The translations under genes were made by a program, and so were the position numbers. This document shows, piece by piece, positions 10,397 through 21,432 of a stretch of 64,000 bases of DNA. Origin of the DNA: Dichotomocladium elegans (lineage: Eukaryota > Mucoromycota > Mucoromycetes > Mucorales > Lichtheimiaceae); the NCBI GenBank assembly GCA_025716815.1, contig JAIXMN010000005.1, forward strand, positions 1,736,001-1,800,000. The letters run 5' to 3'. The notes under the pieces were generated by a model, which was not told where the DNA came from, did not search any database, and saw only the letters and a list, made by a program, of their open reading frames with translations. The stretch's first letter is position 1. Each line of letters starts with the position of its first letter.

Positions 10397-11867
10397 ATGT
10401 CCCTGACGGTCGATTGGAAACATCCAAGCACGAAACGCATAATCTTATCATACCTTCCGGATTGGATTCTGGTCATTCTCATGGCCATTGCATTCTATTG
10501 CATTGATCTGATTACTCCCTTCCGCCGTCGTTTCTCACTCGAAGACAAGACTATAATGTTTCCCCATTCTCCAGAAGATTCGGTCCGAATGTGGGTTGTC
10601 GGTGTAAGCACATACTTTTACTTTTCTCTTGCTCATAATCCACGCTTCCGCTTCCTCCCTCCCGCAAACACACATGCACACACACACACACACACAGACA
10701 CACACGCTCTCTCATGGATAAGGTTCCTTCTAAAACAGAACGCGGATGCGTATGAGTTTAGATCATTTGTTTCCTTGCGCCTATTTTGATCATTGCCGTT
10801 CTTGGCCTGGGATACAAAAGGAGCGTGATTGACTTCCACAGCGGCGTTTTGGGTAATATAAAAATATCTGTTTCATGGACGCGCAAAAGCCTGTGTGACT
10901 CATCCTTCATAGGTCTTTGTCTTAGCCTGAGCATGTGTGTGATGCTGACGACCGTCATCAAGGTACGTGAAACTGTTTGTTTCAAAGCGCTATTGATCGC
11001 GCGGCTTTCCTGATCAACATCTGCAAAAAGATCACAGTGGGTCGGCCACGACCGGACTTTATCGACCGGTGTCAGCCAAGCCCAGGAGCTGTCGATCCCG
11101 TACTCGGTCTCTCGGACTATACCATCTGCACAACACCTGCCGATAGCCATCTTATGATTGATGGGTTCAAGAGCTTCCCTAGCGGTCATTCTTCATGCAA
11201 GTAGAATCAACGCGCTGTGCGCCGCCATGGTGCAAAGATCTAATGGAAATCATTTAATCTTAGTTTCCTTTGCGGGGCTGAGTTATCTAGCGTTTTATAT
11301 TGCTGGCAAAATTCAAATGTTTGACGAGCGAGGCGTAAGTGTTCCCCGGAGTCAGAAGACGATTTTATGCGATATATTGACATTCCGTATGGTGTAACAA
11401 AAACCAAAAAAAAAAAAAGCATACATACAAAGGGTTCCTTTTTGCATTTCCCATCATCGGCGCCTTACTAGTAGCTATTTCCCGTACAAGCGACTATCGT
11501 CATCACTGGCAAGACGTATTCGTTGGTTCGCTATTAGGTATGTTGCATCCGAGAAAAAAAAACCATGAGTTTATTCTGATATGAATTCGATCTACATACA
11601 GGAATTGCCTGTGCTTACTTCTCATACCGCCAATACTATCCGGTTCTTGGCCATAGCACGTCCCACAAGCCATTCAAAACTCGAATTGAGGCCTTTAAGA
11701 GTAATTATATCTACAATTCTTCCACGGTGAACGATGGTCCTCCACAGCACAGTGGCGATCGTGATCAACTCCTGGGTGTCACTGTGGTTACCGATGATCC
11801 TGCCAACTGCATGTCGGCTAATTCAAATAGTTACCCACTACGCAATGCGGACAGATATCCTCATTGA
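10397..11867 (+). CDS. PAP2-family lipid phosphate phosphatase (DPP1/LPP type)
   Basis: Seven exons: 10397-10603, 10762-10852, 10913-10962, 11031-11196, 11264-11334, 11420-11537 and 11602-11867; about 322 residues. All three PAP2 motifs are visible. C1, K-x6-RP, is K followed by ITVGRP then RP, just after exon 3. C2 is FPSGHSS. C3 is SRTSDYRHHWQD, matching SR-x5-H-x3-D. Hydrophobic helices flank them (DWILVILMAIAFYCIDLI; APILIIAVLGLG). Enzymes of this group remove phosphate from phosphatidic acid, lyso-PA or diacylglycerol pyrophosphate in internal membranes; which substrate is preferred cannot be told. The intron at 11197-11263 has a GC donor (CAT|GCAAGT) and falls inside the C2 segment. Intron 1 contains a CA microsatellite. 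Confidence 0.9.
10671..10708. repeat. CA microsatellite in phosphatase intron 1
   Basis: A (CA)n tract with a few interruptions lies within intron 10604-10761. Confidence 0.85.
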
Positions 11868-11978
11868 CAATCTCTCCCCCCCTCCCCGCCATCCTACGGT
11901 CCTTTGACAACAGCGAACAAAAAATAAATGCTACATTTAACCAGGTGATAATGGTTTGGTGATTGTTGAAGGGGAAGG

Positions 11979-12823
11979 CTAAATGTGTGGTTCTCTGGTC
12001 AGGGGAGTTGGCGCATACCAGATGGTGCCATGGTTTGGGTTTGACGGGGTAAGGTCGTCTTGGGTTTGGTCCATCAACAGTAAGCCATGAGGAAAAGATT
12101 CCCGAATGTAACAGTCAATGACCCCCGGGACATGCAATGTGTAATCCCTCCAGAAGCTGCAGCCTGCAACATGTCCGTGCCTCCCCACGGCATGCAGCCG
12201 GAACTGGGGTGTTTGCTGGAGATGACTACAAAACGAAGAAGAAATCCGAGTTTCGGTGTCAGAATACGATATTCCATGGATGAGGTGAAAAAAATGATTG
12301 CATGTCTCCTCCTCCCACCTGAACAGCTGTGCAAGACCGAAATGGGCCCTTGTCAGAAGCTCAAGAGCGCGAGGATCGCTGACCTCGACAACAGAGTCGG
12401 CCTGATACCCATATCTCTCGCCAAAGAATGTCCTGATCCTGCGTTTGAACTTGGCTTGCTTCTTTTGAGTGACGTGCATGACATCATCCGCATCGGGTGG
12501 CGACGGTGGAGAGTAGGGGTACTGGAAGAATTCCTCATTAGACAGAACCTGGACCCGACTCTCAACGTTGAAGAAGGCCGACAGCAAACGTTGAAGATTA
12601 CCCGCGGTCTGAAGCACCATCCTCTCTACGGGGGAAAAGTCCTCGGGGAGCTTCACACGGATATTAGACGCCGTCACTGGCGGCGGTGCGGCACGCAGCA
12701 GAAGCCTGGTGTGTCAGTACACTCTGTCTCTTTCTTCTTTTCCTTGTTCGCATACTTGCCTAGCTGATCAAAAGCATGCGGAATACGTTTATAATTCTCG
12801 GTGCCGACCGGGTCAGGAAACAT
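11979..12823 (-). CDS. Unrecognised protein with conserved-looking exon structure
   Basis: Two exons on the minus strand, 12756-12823 and 11979-12705, separated by a 50-nt GT-AG intron, give about 264 residues. The protein begins MFPDPVGTENYKRIPHAF. The middle has LPEDFSPVERMVLQTAGNLQ and LLSAFFNVESRVQVL; the C-terminal third has FWRDYTLHVPGVIDCYIRES. No membrane segment or signal peptide is seen. The single long exon, the well-placed splice and hydrophobic patterning argue for a real soluble protein. The layout vaguely recalls chorismate-lyase-like proteins (VERV-L-T-G-LQ-LLSA, then W-R-Y), but I cannot support that. It is convergent with the lipid phosphatase, 111 bp apart. Confidence 0.72.
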
Positions 12824-13286
12824 TTTTGCGAACGCAAAGGAAAGAGGACCATCCTCCTTGGGTACTATTTATGGCTCTCCCCCTCCCCCCTGAAAAGAAA
12901 AAAGGGAAAAGAAAGTCAGGTAGACTAAACCAAGACACGCACAGGTAGTGAGAATGGTAACCAACCTTGCCAGCCTAGGACAACATGAAGGAATGCAGTC
13001 TGCTCATTATGCAGCAGAATGAGAAGTAGCAAAAAAGAAATCAATCGGGCCTATGACTTGTAGACCGACCAAACATGTTAACAGCGCAATCTCCTTGAGT
13101 TGATCATACGGATGAAAAGGAGTAGGTTTTCGCCACTCTGAAAGAAAGATCTGTAGATGGACTACAGCATAATTTCCCCTTATAATGTGCGCTCAAAGGA
13201 TATATATATATTCATACGAAGAAAAAGTCTTACACACACACACCGAGAGAGAGAGAAGACAATTCAGTGACCGAGACGTATTCAAC
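12824..13286. other. Intergenic
   Basis: Probable promoter of the minus-strand gene at 11979-12823, then AT-rich sequence. Short TA, CA and GA tracts occur at 13200-13260. Confidence 0.4.
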
Positions 13287-13436
13287 ATGTTCGTCCAGCA
13301 AGAAACTTGGATACTTGAAGGATCCTCCTTCGTGCTCGGCACAATCCTGGCGTACTGTTATGTTTTTCACATGGCGCCGCTATCCCCAACCGAATGCGAA
13401 AAGATCTTGAATGAACACGACGCCAATCACATCTGA
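13287..13436 (+). CDS. Possible small membrane protein
   Basis: A 49-codon ORF beginning MFVQQETWILEGSSFVLGTI has one hydrophobic segment (about residues 11-30) and an acidic C-terminus (SPTECEKILNEHD). A purine-rich leader precedes the ATG, and an AATAAA-like signal follows at about 13532. No homologue is recognised. It could be a genuine small single-pass protein or a chance ORF. Confidence 0.3.
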   Translation: MFVQQETWILEGSSFVLGTILAYCYVFHMAPLSPTECEKILNEHDANHI

Positions 13437-13770
13437 AAAGAAAGCATGGCTCATACTCGATTTCTGCGCGGTATCCAGCTTCCGGTGCCCTCTTCTACCT
13501 AGGTCTGGACTATCTCACACACTGCATGATAAAATAAACAATGAACGTCTATCTACAGTGTTTGGAAAGAGAATGATTAAACCATGCTGCATGCATGCTA
13601 TTTCTGCTGTGGGTTGATGTTGGAGATGGGTGAACGCAGGACGTCAACCGGAGGCTTTATACATGATTATGACCGCCCACAACGGGGGGGGAGGGAGGGA
13701 ATGTTCGTGCCTGTGACGGGGATCTCGCCACACTGAAACCTGATACCTATACGATTTCTTTTTTGTCTCA

Positions 13771-14531
13771 ATGTCCGACAATGAAGATGCGATCGACTGG
13801 CAAGATTTGTTCGGGCCCTCTGATGAGCAGGAACAGAAGCAAGGAAGCAATGGTGAAACGATCATCCCAGGTCTTCGACTTGAGCGAGAAGCCCTGAATC
13901 ATGAACTGCAGATGTTACTTGTGAAGGCCATCACCAAGGCGGATTACTTTTGTGGAGGAAAGCTGGATCAAGCAATGTGCTTTGGTTCTCTGCCTGCACA
14001 CTTTGGGTGGATAGAGCCCTGGATACGTGCGCATCACCCGGATTTGTTGCCGCATGCGATTTTGTCCCGGCGACCATTGTTTGATCAGGCCATCATCAAC
14101 CTATACCAAAGAGGTACATTCCCTTATGGACAAAATGGATCAAAGTAAATAACATGAGATAGGTCAGGGAATTAAATCGCACGTTGATCTGATGCGGTAA
14201 GGTTGTGAACAAAGCTGGTTGAAGAAAAATACTAAAGAGTGGAGGGTGGGGGGGGAGAGGAATAAGCTTTGACGATGGTATTGTCATCATCTCGCTTCTG
14301 TCCTCCTGCGTGATGACCCTGAAACCTGTCAATGCACCTGCGCCGGTGATACCCATTCTTCTGCGTCCCGGCGATATTCTGGCTCTTTCGGGTCCTGCGC
14401 GGTACGATTGGGAACATGGCATCGAGGAACGTATAGCCGACGAGATTCACGGGGAATGGATCGAGCGAGGCACACGTATCAGTGTTACGCTTCGAAAACT
14501 GGCGATGGCCTCTACCGCTTCGTCGCAATGA
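13771..14531 (+). CDS. AlkB-like 2-oxoglutarate/Fe(II) dioxygenase
   Basis: Three exons, 13771-14113, 14163-14196 (34 nt) and 14267-14531, give about 213 residues. The short middle exon encodes GQGIKSHVDLM and supplies the Fe-binding HxD pair (His-Val-Asp). The third exon has FDDGIVIISLLSSCVMTL, then RPGDILALSGPARYDWEHGI, where the His would be the second iron ligand. RISVTLRKL follows, with the Arg residues that bind 2-oxoglutarate. The N-terminal part has FGSLPAHFGWIEPW and the AIINLYQRG segment typical of AlkB folds. Substrate (DNA, RNA or protein) cannot be assigned; which ALKBH subgroup is uncertain. Without the 34-nt exon the catalytic centre would be lost, so its splicing is well supported. 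Confidence 0.85.
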
Positions 14532-14622
14532 AGTCACGTTTTCTCGTATCCTCCTCGCATAAATCCCCTTCTTTCTTTTTATCTGTTTCTTTTAAATTCT
14601 TTGCATTGCGCAAGCTTTCTTG

Positions 14623-15709
14623 ATGTCCGATATTCAGCTCTACGGGAATCTCTTCATGTCTGAAGGTGAAGAATCTTCAGACAATACAACTGATCAGCAC
14701 ATGTCGCGATACATGGATTTCGATGACAATGAAGATGAGGCGCTCAGCGAGGATGACGCACATCGGCTAGGCGACAGTGCGCGCGAAATGAATGCGATGC
14801 GTATCTACAATGAATCTCACCCTGAGCATAAGCAAAAAAGCACAGGTGGGCGAGAAATCGCGGAGCACGAAGCGATCTGGTCAGTTTCGACCTTTCGGCA
14901 AGACTGGGGCGTTGAGAGGCTCCGTGATAACAATCCATTAACGTATTGGCAGTAAGGTTTCGAAACCAATTGGATGAGAAGGGAGAACGAAAAAAAAAGA
15001 ATATGAGCAGAATCCTGAATTTTTGAGATACATATATATGCGCGCACACATATTAGATCGAATTGTCCAAATGCAAAATCGCCTCATACGGTCGACCTGT
15101 TCTTCCACCATGCAACCTTTATTAAGGTATGTGCTAACAATATAGCTCAGCCAAAGAACTCGTAATAAACGAGCGTATGTAGCAAATATCCATATTTATC
15201 GACTTTTATCAAGATGAAAGCTATACCCCAAAGCAGATCTCGATTAGTGGGGGCATCACGTCCCGTGATTTACATGTATTTAGAGTCAAAACGCAAAGCA
15301 GGTGAAGTTTGATCCTAAAGCTTTAAATAAGGAAATCACCTCTCTCGAATGCGAAGAGACGGTAGGGTGGCAAAATGCGGATCTCACCGAGGCAACAGGG
15401 TAAAAGAAAGATATTCTTTTTTTTTTCGCCGTTATTCGACCTCTAGTCTAACTCTTTGTTTTTGTATGAAAGCGAACCAGTGCGACTTTTCCGACTGCAG
15501 ATTGCAGTGGTGAATACGCATCTGAATGGGCGTGATGCACATATCCGCCAAATCAAAGTCTATTCTGTGCTCCCGTATGCGTACTTTACACACTCGCATA
15601 TACTTAACACCACTGAAGTTCTCACTCTCCCTTATACGGTCTTATTTCCCCCCTTAGGCAATACCTTCGGCAACATTCTGTATCTGAGCGAGTTCGGGGA
15701 TTGCGGTAG
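14623..15709 (+). CDS. DOC1: Anaphase-promoting complex subunit 10 (DOC1)
   Basis: Six exons: 14623-14951, 15057-15126, 15183-15275, 15332-15399, 15473-15574 and 15658-15709; about 237 residues. After an acidic N-terminal extension comes the DOC domain: [30 protein letters not shown], then [31 protein letters not shown], and [20 protein letters not shown]. The 56-nt intron at 15276-15331 joins DLH to EITSLE with no gap relative to the family. The predicted C-terminus is GLR, comparable to the Ile-Arg tail that docks APC10 on TPR subunits; a Leu-Arg end is a mild variation. APC10 is the substrate-receptor core subunit of the APC/C ubiquitin ligase. The gene ends 75 bp from the convergent MFS gene. 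Confidence 0.9.
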
Positions 15710-15784
15710 AATAAAGGAGGTGAAGATTTCACGGAAATGATGATGATCTTGTTGTAAATAAAATCCATGTGCCAAGCGATTTTA

Positions 15785-18026
15785 TCATCGCTTGACGACA
15801 TTGGTATCTTCAAGTTTGGCGGCGCCTCTTGCTTCGCGGAAGTTCTCCAGTGTGATGGATGATGCGTCATCACCCTCACCGCTGTTGGCGTGTGATTTCT
15901 CTGCCATTGGCTCCTTATGATTCTGCTGCTGTGACTGGGGACTTCCATAACGGACGTTCTTTGCGAGAAGAGCACACACGACGGCGATTCCGGCAACGAC
16001 CAAGGGCATAATAAACATTTTGTTCAGCGCAACCATGTAGGCATGTATGATGGGCTGTTGGATCTCGACAGGCATGTTACGAATAAACAAGTAATTCGAT
16101 GTTGCGCCGTACTGGGAAGCAATAGCAAGGACGTCGGGGGATACGGACATCAGTTGGTCCTTGAGGAACTCACGGTAGAGGGTATCGCTGATGGCAACGC
16201 CCTATTGATTGAAATGGTTAGCATCGCTTGGTGATTGCATGCCTCTCTTTGTTCGGCCCTTACGATAGCGCACGAAAGCATCAGCGAGAACTGGTTCAGA
16301 CCCGTAGCTACGGCAATGTATTTCTTTGGTGCAGCTGTCTGGACACCAAAGAGACAGTTCTGCTGGGACAGCCCAAAAGAGAATCCTGAGACGGGAAAAG
16401 AACGTGGATTTAAGATATTGTTTTATGCAACAGGGAAGAGATTGGGGGGAGGGGCAGGAACATTGCAATCAGAATCATCCAATTACATACCACAAAACAT
16501 AAGATAACAGGCTTGCTGTCCCCAGTTGCTCTGCTCGTTGACGGTCCAGAAAAGACCAAAGCCTATGATGTTGAATATGGAGCCAATGACAATGTATAAC
16601 TTGACGTATGGTATCAGTGAAAGGAAATAGCCGCTGCCCACGGATGAGATGATCAGACTGCACATGTAGGGCACAAGCCGCACGCCAGAATCAATGCTGT
16701 CGGCCCCAAAGACGGACTGGTAGAGAATGGGTGAATAGTAAAGCGTGGCAACAACTTTTTTTTTAAACGCACGTAAGAAAGATTTCTTATCTCGTCGATA
16801 ATTGCCACTACTTACATCCTAGACCAAAGCAAAAAACATAGAGATAGAAGATGGAAACTGCTGGATTACCAAGTAATTCGAGCGGTATAACCTGGCAGGG
16901 GGGCGGGAAATCAGAATCCATGTCACAGTGGTCATGAAAGATGTCTTACCGGTTCCTTTGCAAACTTGCTCTCCACAATCCCAAGCACAATGAGCGACAC
17001 ACCCGCAGCTACAAAAGGACCAATGGCATGACCGCTTGACCATCTTGTTTATATGCATAAGTTACTCCATGGACTTTGTCCTTTATATAGTTTTCTTTTC
17101 TTTGCATACCCATAGATCCTGCCCCAACATAAGCCGAGGAGCAGACAGCAGACAAATGCAATAAGCAGAAACGTGCCGGCAATATCAATGCGCTTGAACT
17201 TCTCCCGGAACGAGACACCTTCGAGGTCGAGTGGTTCTTCGAGTAACAAGATGATGATAATAAATGCAATACCACCCAGGATCACGTTGAACCAAAAGTC
17301 CCATCTCCAAGTGCTACGCTGTACGAAGACGCCACCTTTTGTTTTTTCATGCATTAGACAAACCAGTGAGAGTTAGAACGAAGGGGAGGAAATGGATAGA
17401 TCTTTCGTTTTTCTTATTTTTACCTATCAAAGTTCCGACGACATTAGCAAGGCCAAAGTTAACAGACAATGCGGACTGAAAGCGCGGTCGTTTCTCAACG
17501 GGTACCAGGTCCGCAACGAGTACAAAGGACATCGCCATAATGCTACCAGCGCCGAGGCCCTGTACGGTCCGGCCAGCTATCATACCCGGCATGTTTTGAG
17601 TAACTGCGTTGACGATAGAGCCGAGCACAAAGAGGAAAATGCCGAAGAGATAGATAGGCTTCCTTGAGACCCGGAATGTTAGGTTACAGAAGAATGCAAT
17701 GGATCATCAAATTTTACCTGCCAAAGATATCAGAGAACTAAAATTAAAGAGAGACAGAGAGAAGGTCAGTTGTTGTTGTTATCCTCGGTTATATAATGGT
17801 TATTATATACCTTGCCAGCCAACCCTTGGGAGGTGACAAACGCAAGCAGATAAGCAGTAGCAATCCATGTTAATTGATCCGGAGCACCCAGATCGGTGGC
17901 GATCCGGGTCATGGCAGGTGCAATGACTGTGGTGTTTAAAGCTGTGACAAACATTCCAAGCAAGACGCCAATGATCAGGATAGGTCGCCTTATCGCATCG
18001 AATCTTTTTTGTGAGTGTTCCCGCAT
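15785..18026 (-). CDS. MFS transporter, DHA2-like
   Basis: Nine exons on the minus strand: 17811-18026, 17718-17737 (20 nt), 17424-17662, 17110-17335, 16950-17043, 16816-16891, 16491-16754, 16264-16385 and 15785-16201; about 557 residues. The first helix carries GMFVTALNTTVIAPAMTRIA, the signature region of 14-helix drug:H+ antiporters, followed by MFS motif A (GKFSDIFGRKP) split by the 20-nt microexon. Motif C-like glycines occur in TVQGLGAGSIMAM. RWDFWFNVILGG, ILYQSVFG and GLSQQNCLFG follow. The tail after the last helix is hydrophilic. Substrate is unknown; drug, amine or siderophore export is typical for the group. The ATG at 18026 is used; the frame is open further upstream to 18182, but that part looks like leader sequence. 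Confidence 0.85.
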
Positions 18027-18814
18027 GGCCTGGATCAAAGTAAATATGTAGGGAATGTAGAACACAGAAAAAAAAAAGTAGTAGATCAAAGATTTATAAA
18101 GACCTTCCTTCGTCCGCGTGTGTAACCATCCTTGGTCAGTGTTTGATGTGAGGGATAAAGTTTCCCCGCCACAGAGAGTCATTCAGACCATCACACCTTT
18201 CCCTTATCTGTAAACCCCATAGGCGCTACAGTGAAAAGAAAAAGCAGATGACTGCTTGTTTGTATGGTGCGTAGACTGTTTTGCACTGCAAGGTCTTGTT
18301 CCCTCAATCTTCGTTCAAGAAACATGATGGAACAAATCAAAATGCCGACTTGAAGATATTTTTTTTGGTAAGCGGTAAACGAAAGAATACCGCTTGATAA
18401 GCCGATATCCCTTCTACTGAATACCGCATATCGTTATCTATTCCAAGTACCAAATGATGTGCCCGAATTGTTCATATGGATAAGGGCGAATCGATGCTTC
18501 TTGAGAGATTTTAATACACACTTGCGTGGGTCCACGCTACCCTACGGGTTACATAGTAGACTGGGCGGTCCGCGTCGATGGAACGCTAGAATCGAAATAC
18601 ATTTTCCAAGTCCTACTCCTTTATGCGATGGACTCGAAGCACAGAGATTAGGTTTCTTGGATCTGGAAACCCAAGGGGGAAACAGCGACACTGCTCGGCG
18701 CGTCCTTTTTGATGCGCGTGCTTGTGTAACGAAAGAATGGGACGGAGCTGACACGATATGCGGAGCGACAACTTATGAAGCGCTGCACTCTTCTGCACAC
18801 GTACCTTTCTAGCA
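18027..18814. other. Divergent intergenic region
   Basis: Lies between the divergent MFS and LisH-WD40 genes. A 117-codon ORF at 18459-18812 shows no recognisable similarity and ends just before the WD40 start, so I treat it as chance. Confidence 0.4.
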
Positions 18815-20099
18815 ATGACGGATCGCATTCACACGGCTGTCTTACAGTTTCTCTTGACCCATGGCTACAAGGAGACCCAAGAGGCTTTTGTGAAAGAAGC
18901 GGGCGACAAGATCGACTTTGAGGGCATTGATGATTTGCCTCCGCTCCAAGATTCCTTCAATGATACGTTACAGAAAATGACAAGAAATTTCGGAAGCCTC
19001 GATATTACCCAAAGGTCTGTCAATCCCCTTCGGCCGGAAAATCTCAGTCAACATTGTTAAATCCCCCTTTCATAGACCTGAAGACTTTGAAGACGGCGAC
19101 AATCAGTTTTTTTCAACACTCGTTGAACAACACAGCACACTACATACATCGAACATTCTTGCCATTGCGGTGGATCCCCACACACGACGCATTGCTACAA
19201 GTTCAACAAATCGTGAGGTCAAGCTCATCACGAAATTCGGCGTAACAGAACGTGAATATAGACATCACCAGGCCCCTGTGCTCAGTATCGAATTCCACCC
19301 TTCCGAAGCGAACTGGATGCTTACAGCATCGATGGATGGCACGGCGGTACTGGTCGATACCACCCGTGACGGAGACGATGATAAGGCTGTTGTTCAAAGG
19401 TTCAAGGACCACCGAAAATACGTTGTGCGTGCCATCTTTTCTCCTGTTGATGGGCGATACATGGCGACGGCGTCATACGACCGAACAGTAAATGTGTACG
19501 AGTATGATCAAGGTCTGGGACACTACCGGCTGATCCACCAACTGGGCCCATTCATTGGCAATGTCGAAGCGATCTGCTTTGTGGAGAATGCAGTGCTGGT
19601 TGTGGGAGTTCGAAACGATAATTATCTACATTATATCCATATCCCGGAGAGCAATACGGCTGAACTCAGGCATGAAAAATGCAACATGAACGCAAACAAC
19701 GATGATTGGGTCTCCTTTTCTCCTGTCTGGTTGAGTGTCTCGCCTGACGGGCGCCACGTCTTGTGCTCGACGGATCAAAGCACCGGTCGGCTTATTCTCT
19801 TCAAAAAGTTCGAGTCGACGCAGGTATGCAACTACTATGACAGCCCATCCGATAATCAATTCGCGACCCGGCGCCATGCCTGGCACCCAAGCGGCCACTA
19901 CTTTTATGTATCGGGTGCAGACGACCACTCTATTCGGGTCATTGAGACAAAGACGGGGAAAGTCGTTGGCACACTGTCGGGGGGCCATACCGCCATGATC
20001 CGTACAATCAGTGTGGACGAGCAAGTGGGATTAGTGTCTGGAGGGTACGATCATACAATGTGCATCTGGTCGAAACCTGAACTTTCTGTGATCCGGTAG
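18815..20099 (+). CDS. LisH and WD40 repeat protein
   Basis: Two exons, 18815-19014 and 19076-20099, give about 407 residues. The N-terminus is a LisH dimerisation motif (TAVLQFLLTHGYKETQEAFV). From about residue 95 the protein is a WD40 propeller: SNILAIAVDPHTRRIATSST, HHQAPVLSIEFHP, HRKYVVRAIFSPVDGRYMAT, ARRHAWHPSGHYF-like strands (RRHAWHPSGHYFYVSGADD), and GGHTAMIRTISVDEQVG ending CIWSK. Blades 1-3 and 6-7 are clearest. It may act as a scaffold in a nuclear or ubiquitin-related complex; no specific orthologue is claimed. The stop lies 100 bp from convergent BCP1. Confidence 0.85.
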
Positions 20100-20198
20100 A
20101 AGGGTTTGCATGTATATAGATTTATTACAGAAATACACCAAGAGGGGGAGAGGGCGAGAAGGAGAAGATGATGCAGAATAGAGAATGTAGATTTGGTG

Positions 20199-21250
20199 TT
20201 ACGAAGCAGGTGCAGAACAGGTCTCTTTGATGTCCTCAATCAACTCATCAAACTTCGAGCGATGAACGAACATGAGTCGCCTTGCGGGCGCAATTCCAAA
20301 ATCAGAGAAAGCCCTTCGTGCATCTGACGATGACTCTTTCTCTCGGTTGGTAAACTTAAAATCAAACTGATGCTCGGCATATTTGCTGATCACTTCATCC
20401 TCGGGCTGGTAATAGAACGTCTCCGTCTCTTGCGCCGCAATCGCTGCGGCCTTCTTCTTTGCCTTCTTCTTTGCTGGACGTTGTCCCTCCTTTTGTTCTT
20501 CCTCGTCTCCTTCTTTATCCACTACAGGTTCAACTTCCTTGTACGTCTTTGCAATGAACATATACCACTCCAGGTCATATGGCTCGCCCTGCGATATTTT
20601 CTATTTAATGTCATGCCCTCCATGCCTATATTCCGCTCTACCTTTTCCTTTGCTTGCTTGGTCTCGTCCTGCATCATGGTATACATGGGCGGCATGACCT
20701 CAAAGGGCATATTGATGAACCGCTCCGACACAACCCAACCAACATGTTTATCCGAATCAGGAGACAAGATTTTCTCTACCACCGAGGACTCCTTCTTTGG
20801 GCACTTGCTCAACAGATACGACCGTAAGGACTTGACACCTTCGTTGTCCTTAAAATGATCTCGTTAATTCCTTGCGCTTTTTATTATTAAAGAACGCCAT
20901 ACCTTAAAATGGGTCATATTGATCACGCTCAGAATGGCGTAGGGGTCCGACTCTTGTCCGTCAACCTTGACGGTTGTGCCGACGTGATTCTCCTCCAGCA
21001 GAATATCCACAATATCACCTATGTTTATCAGCTCGGCGTCTGTCGAGAAAAGTTGGCCCAGAAGCCGTTTAAGCGCGTGGAAGTCGATCTGCTCTGGATT
21101 GTAAAAGTCAAAGTCGACATTGACAATATCCTACAGCGATCCACGGATCGTCATTTAGCAAAAACCGAGCAAAGATCCCATAATACCACGTACTTGAAGT
21201 CCATCACTGTCTGAATCAGAATCGGAACTTTCGGACGCCTTTCTCTTCAT
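20199..21250 (-). CDS. BCP1: BCP1/BCCIP family protein
   Basis: Four exons on the minus strand: 21194-21250, 20903-21130, 20642-20848 and 20199-20588; all junctions are phase 0; about 293 residues. It starts [19 protein letters not shown], an acidic-serine tract. The BCIP domain follows: [49 protein letters not shown], then [20 protein letters not shown] and [17 protein letters not shown] basic-acidic loop ([11 protein letters not shown]) precedes the last block [12 protein letters not shown]. In yeast Bcp1 is a nuclear chaperone and export factor for Rpl23 and Mss4 (family knowledge). It shares a 182-bp divergent promoter region with the DMT transporter gene. Confidence 0.92.
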
Positions 21251-21432
21251 CGTATGTTTGTATTATGCGGTGCAACAACGCCTAAAAAAAATTGATGCCC
21301 AAATGATTTATAAAGTGACTGGCCGACAGACTGATTGAACAGACTGAAAGGGCGCGCGCTTCATACCCGCACAGCACAGCTACAAAGCGGGAACCGAAAA
21401 AGTGACCATTGTGGGGAGAGCGTTCAGGTGCA

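Noticed and set aside
12087..12767. 226-codon plus-strand ORF
   Set aside because: Antisense to the minus-strand gene at 11979-12823. The minus frame has a better splice and protein pattern.
18027..18182. N-terminal extension of the MFS protein to 18182
   Set aside because: Adds a T-rich pseudo-helix not typical of the family, and the possible intron there does not restore frame.
18459..18812. 117-codon ORF upstream of the LisH-WD40 gene
   Set aside because: No recognisable pattern, ends just before another start codon, and composition is that of non-coding sequence.
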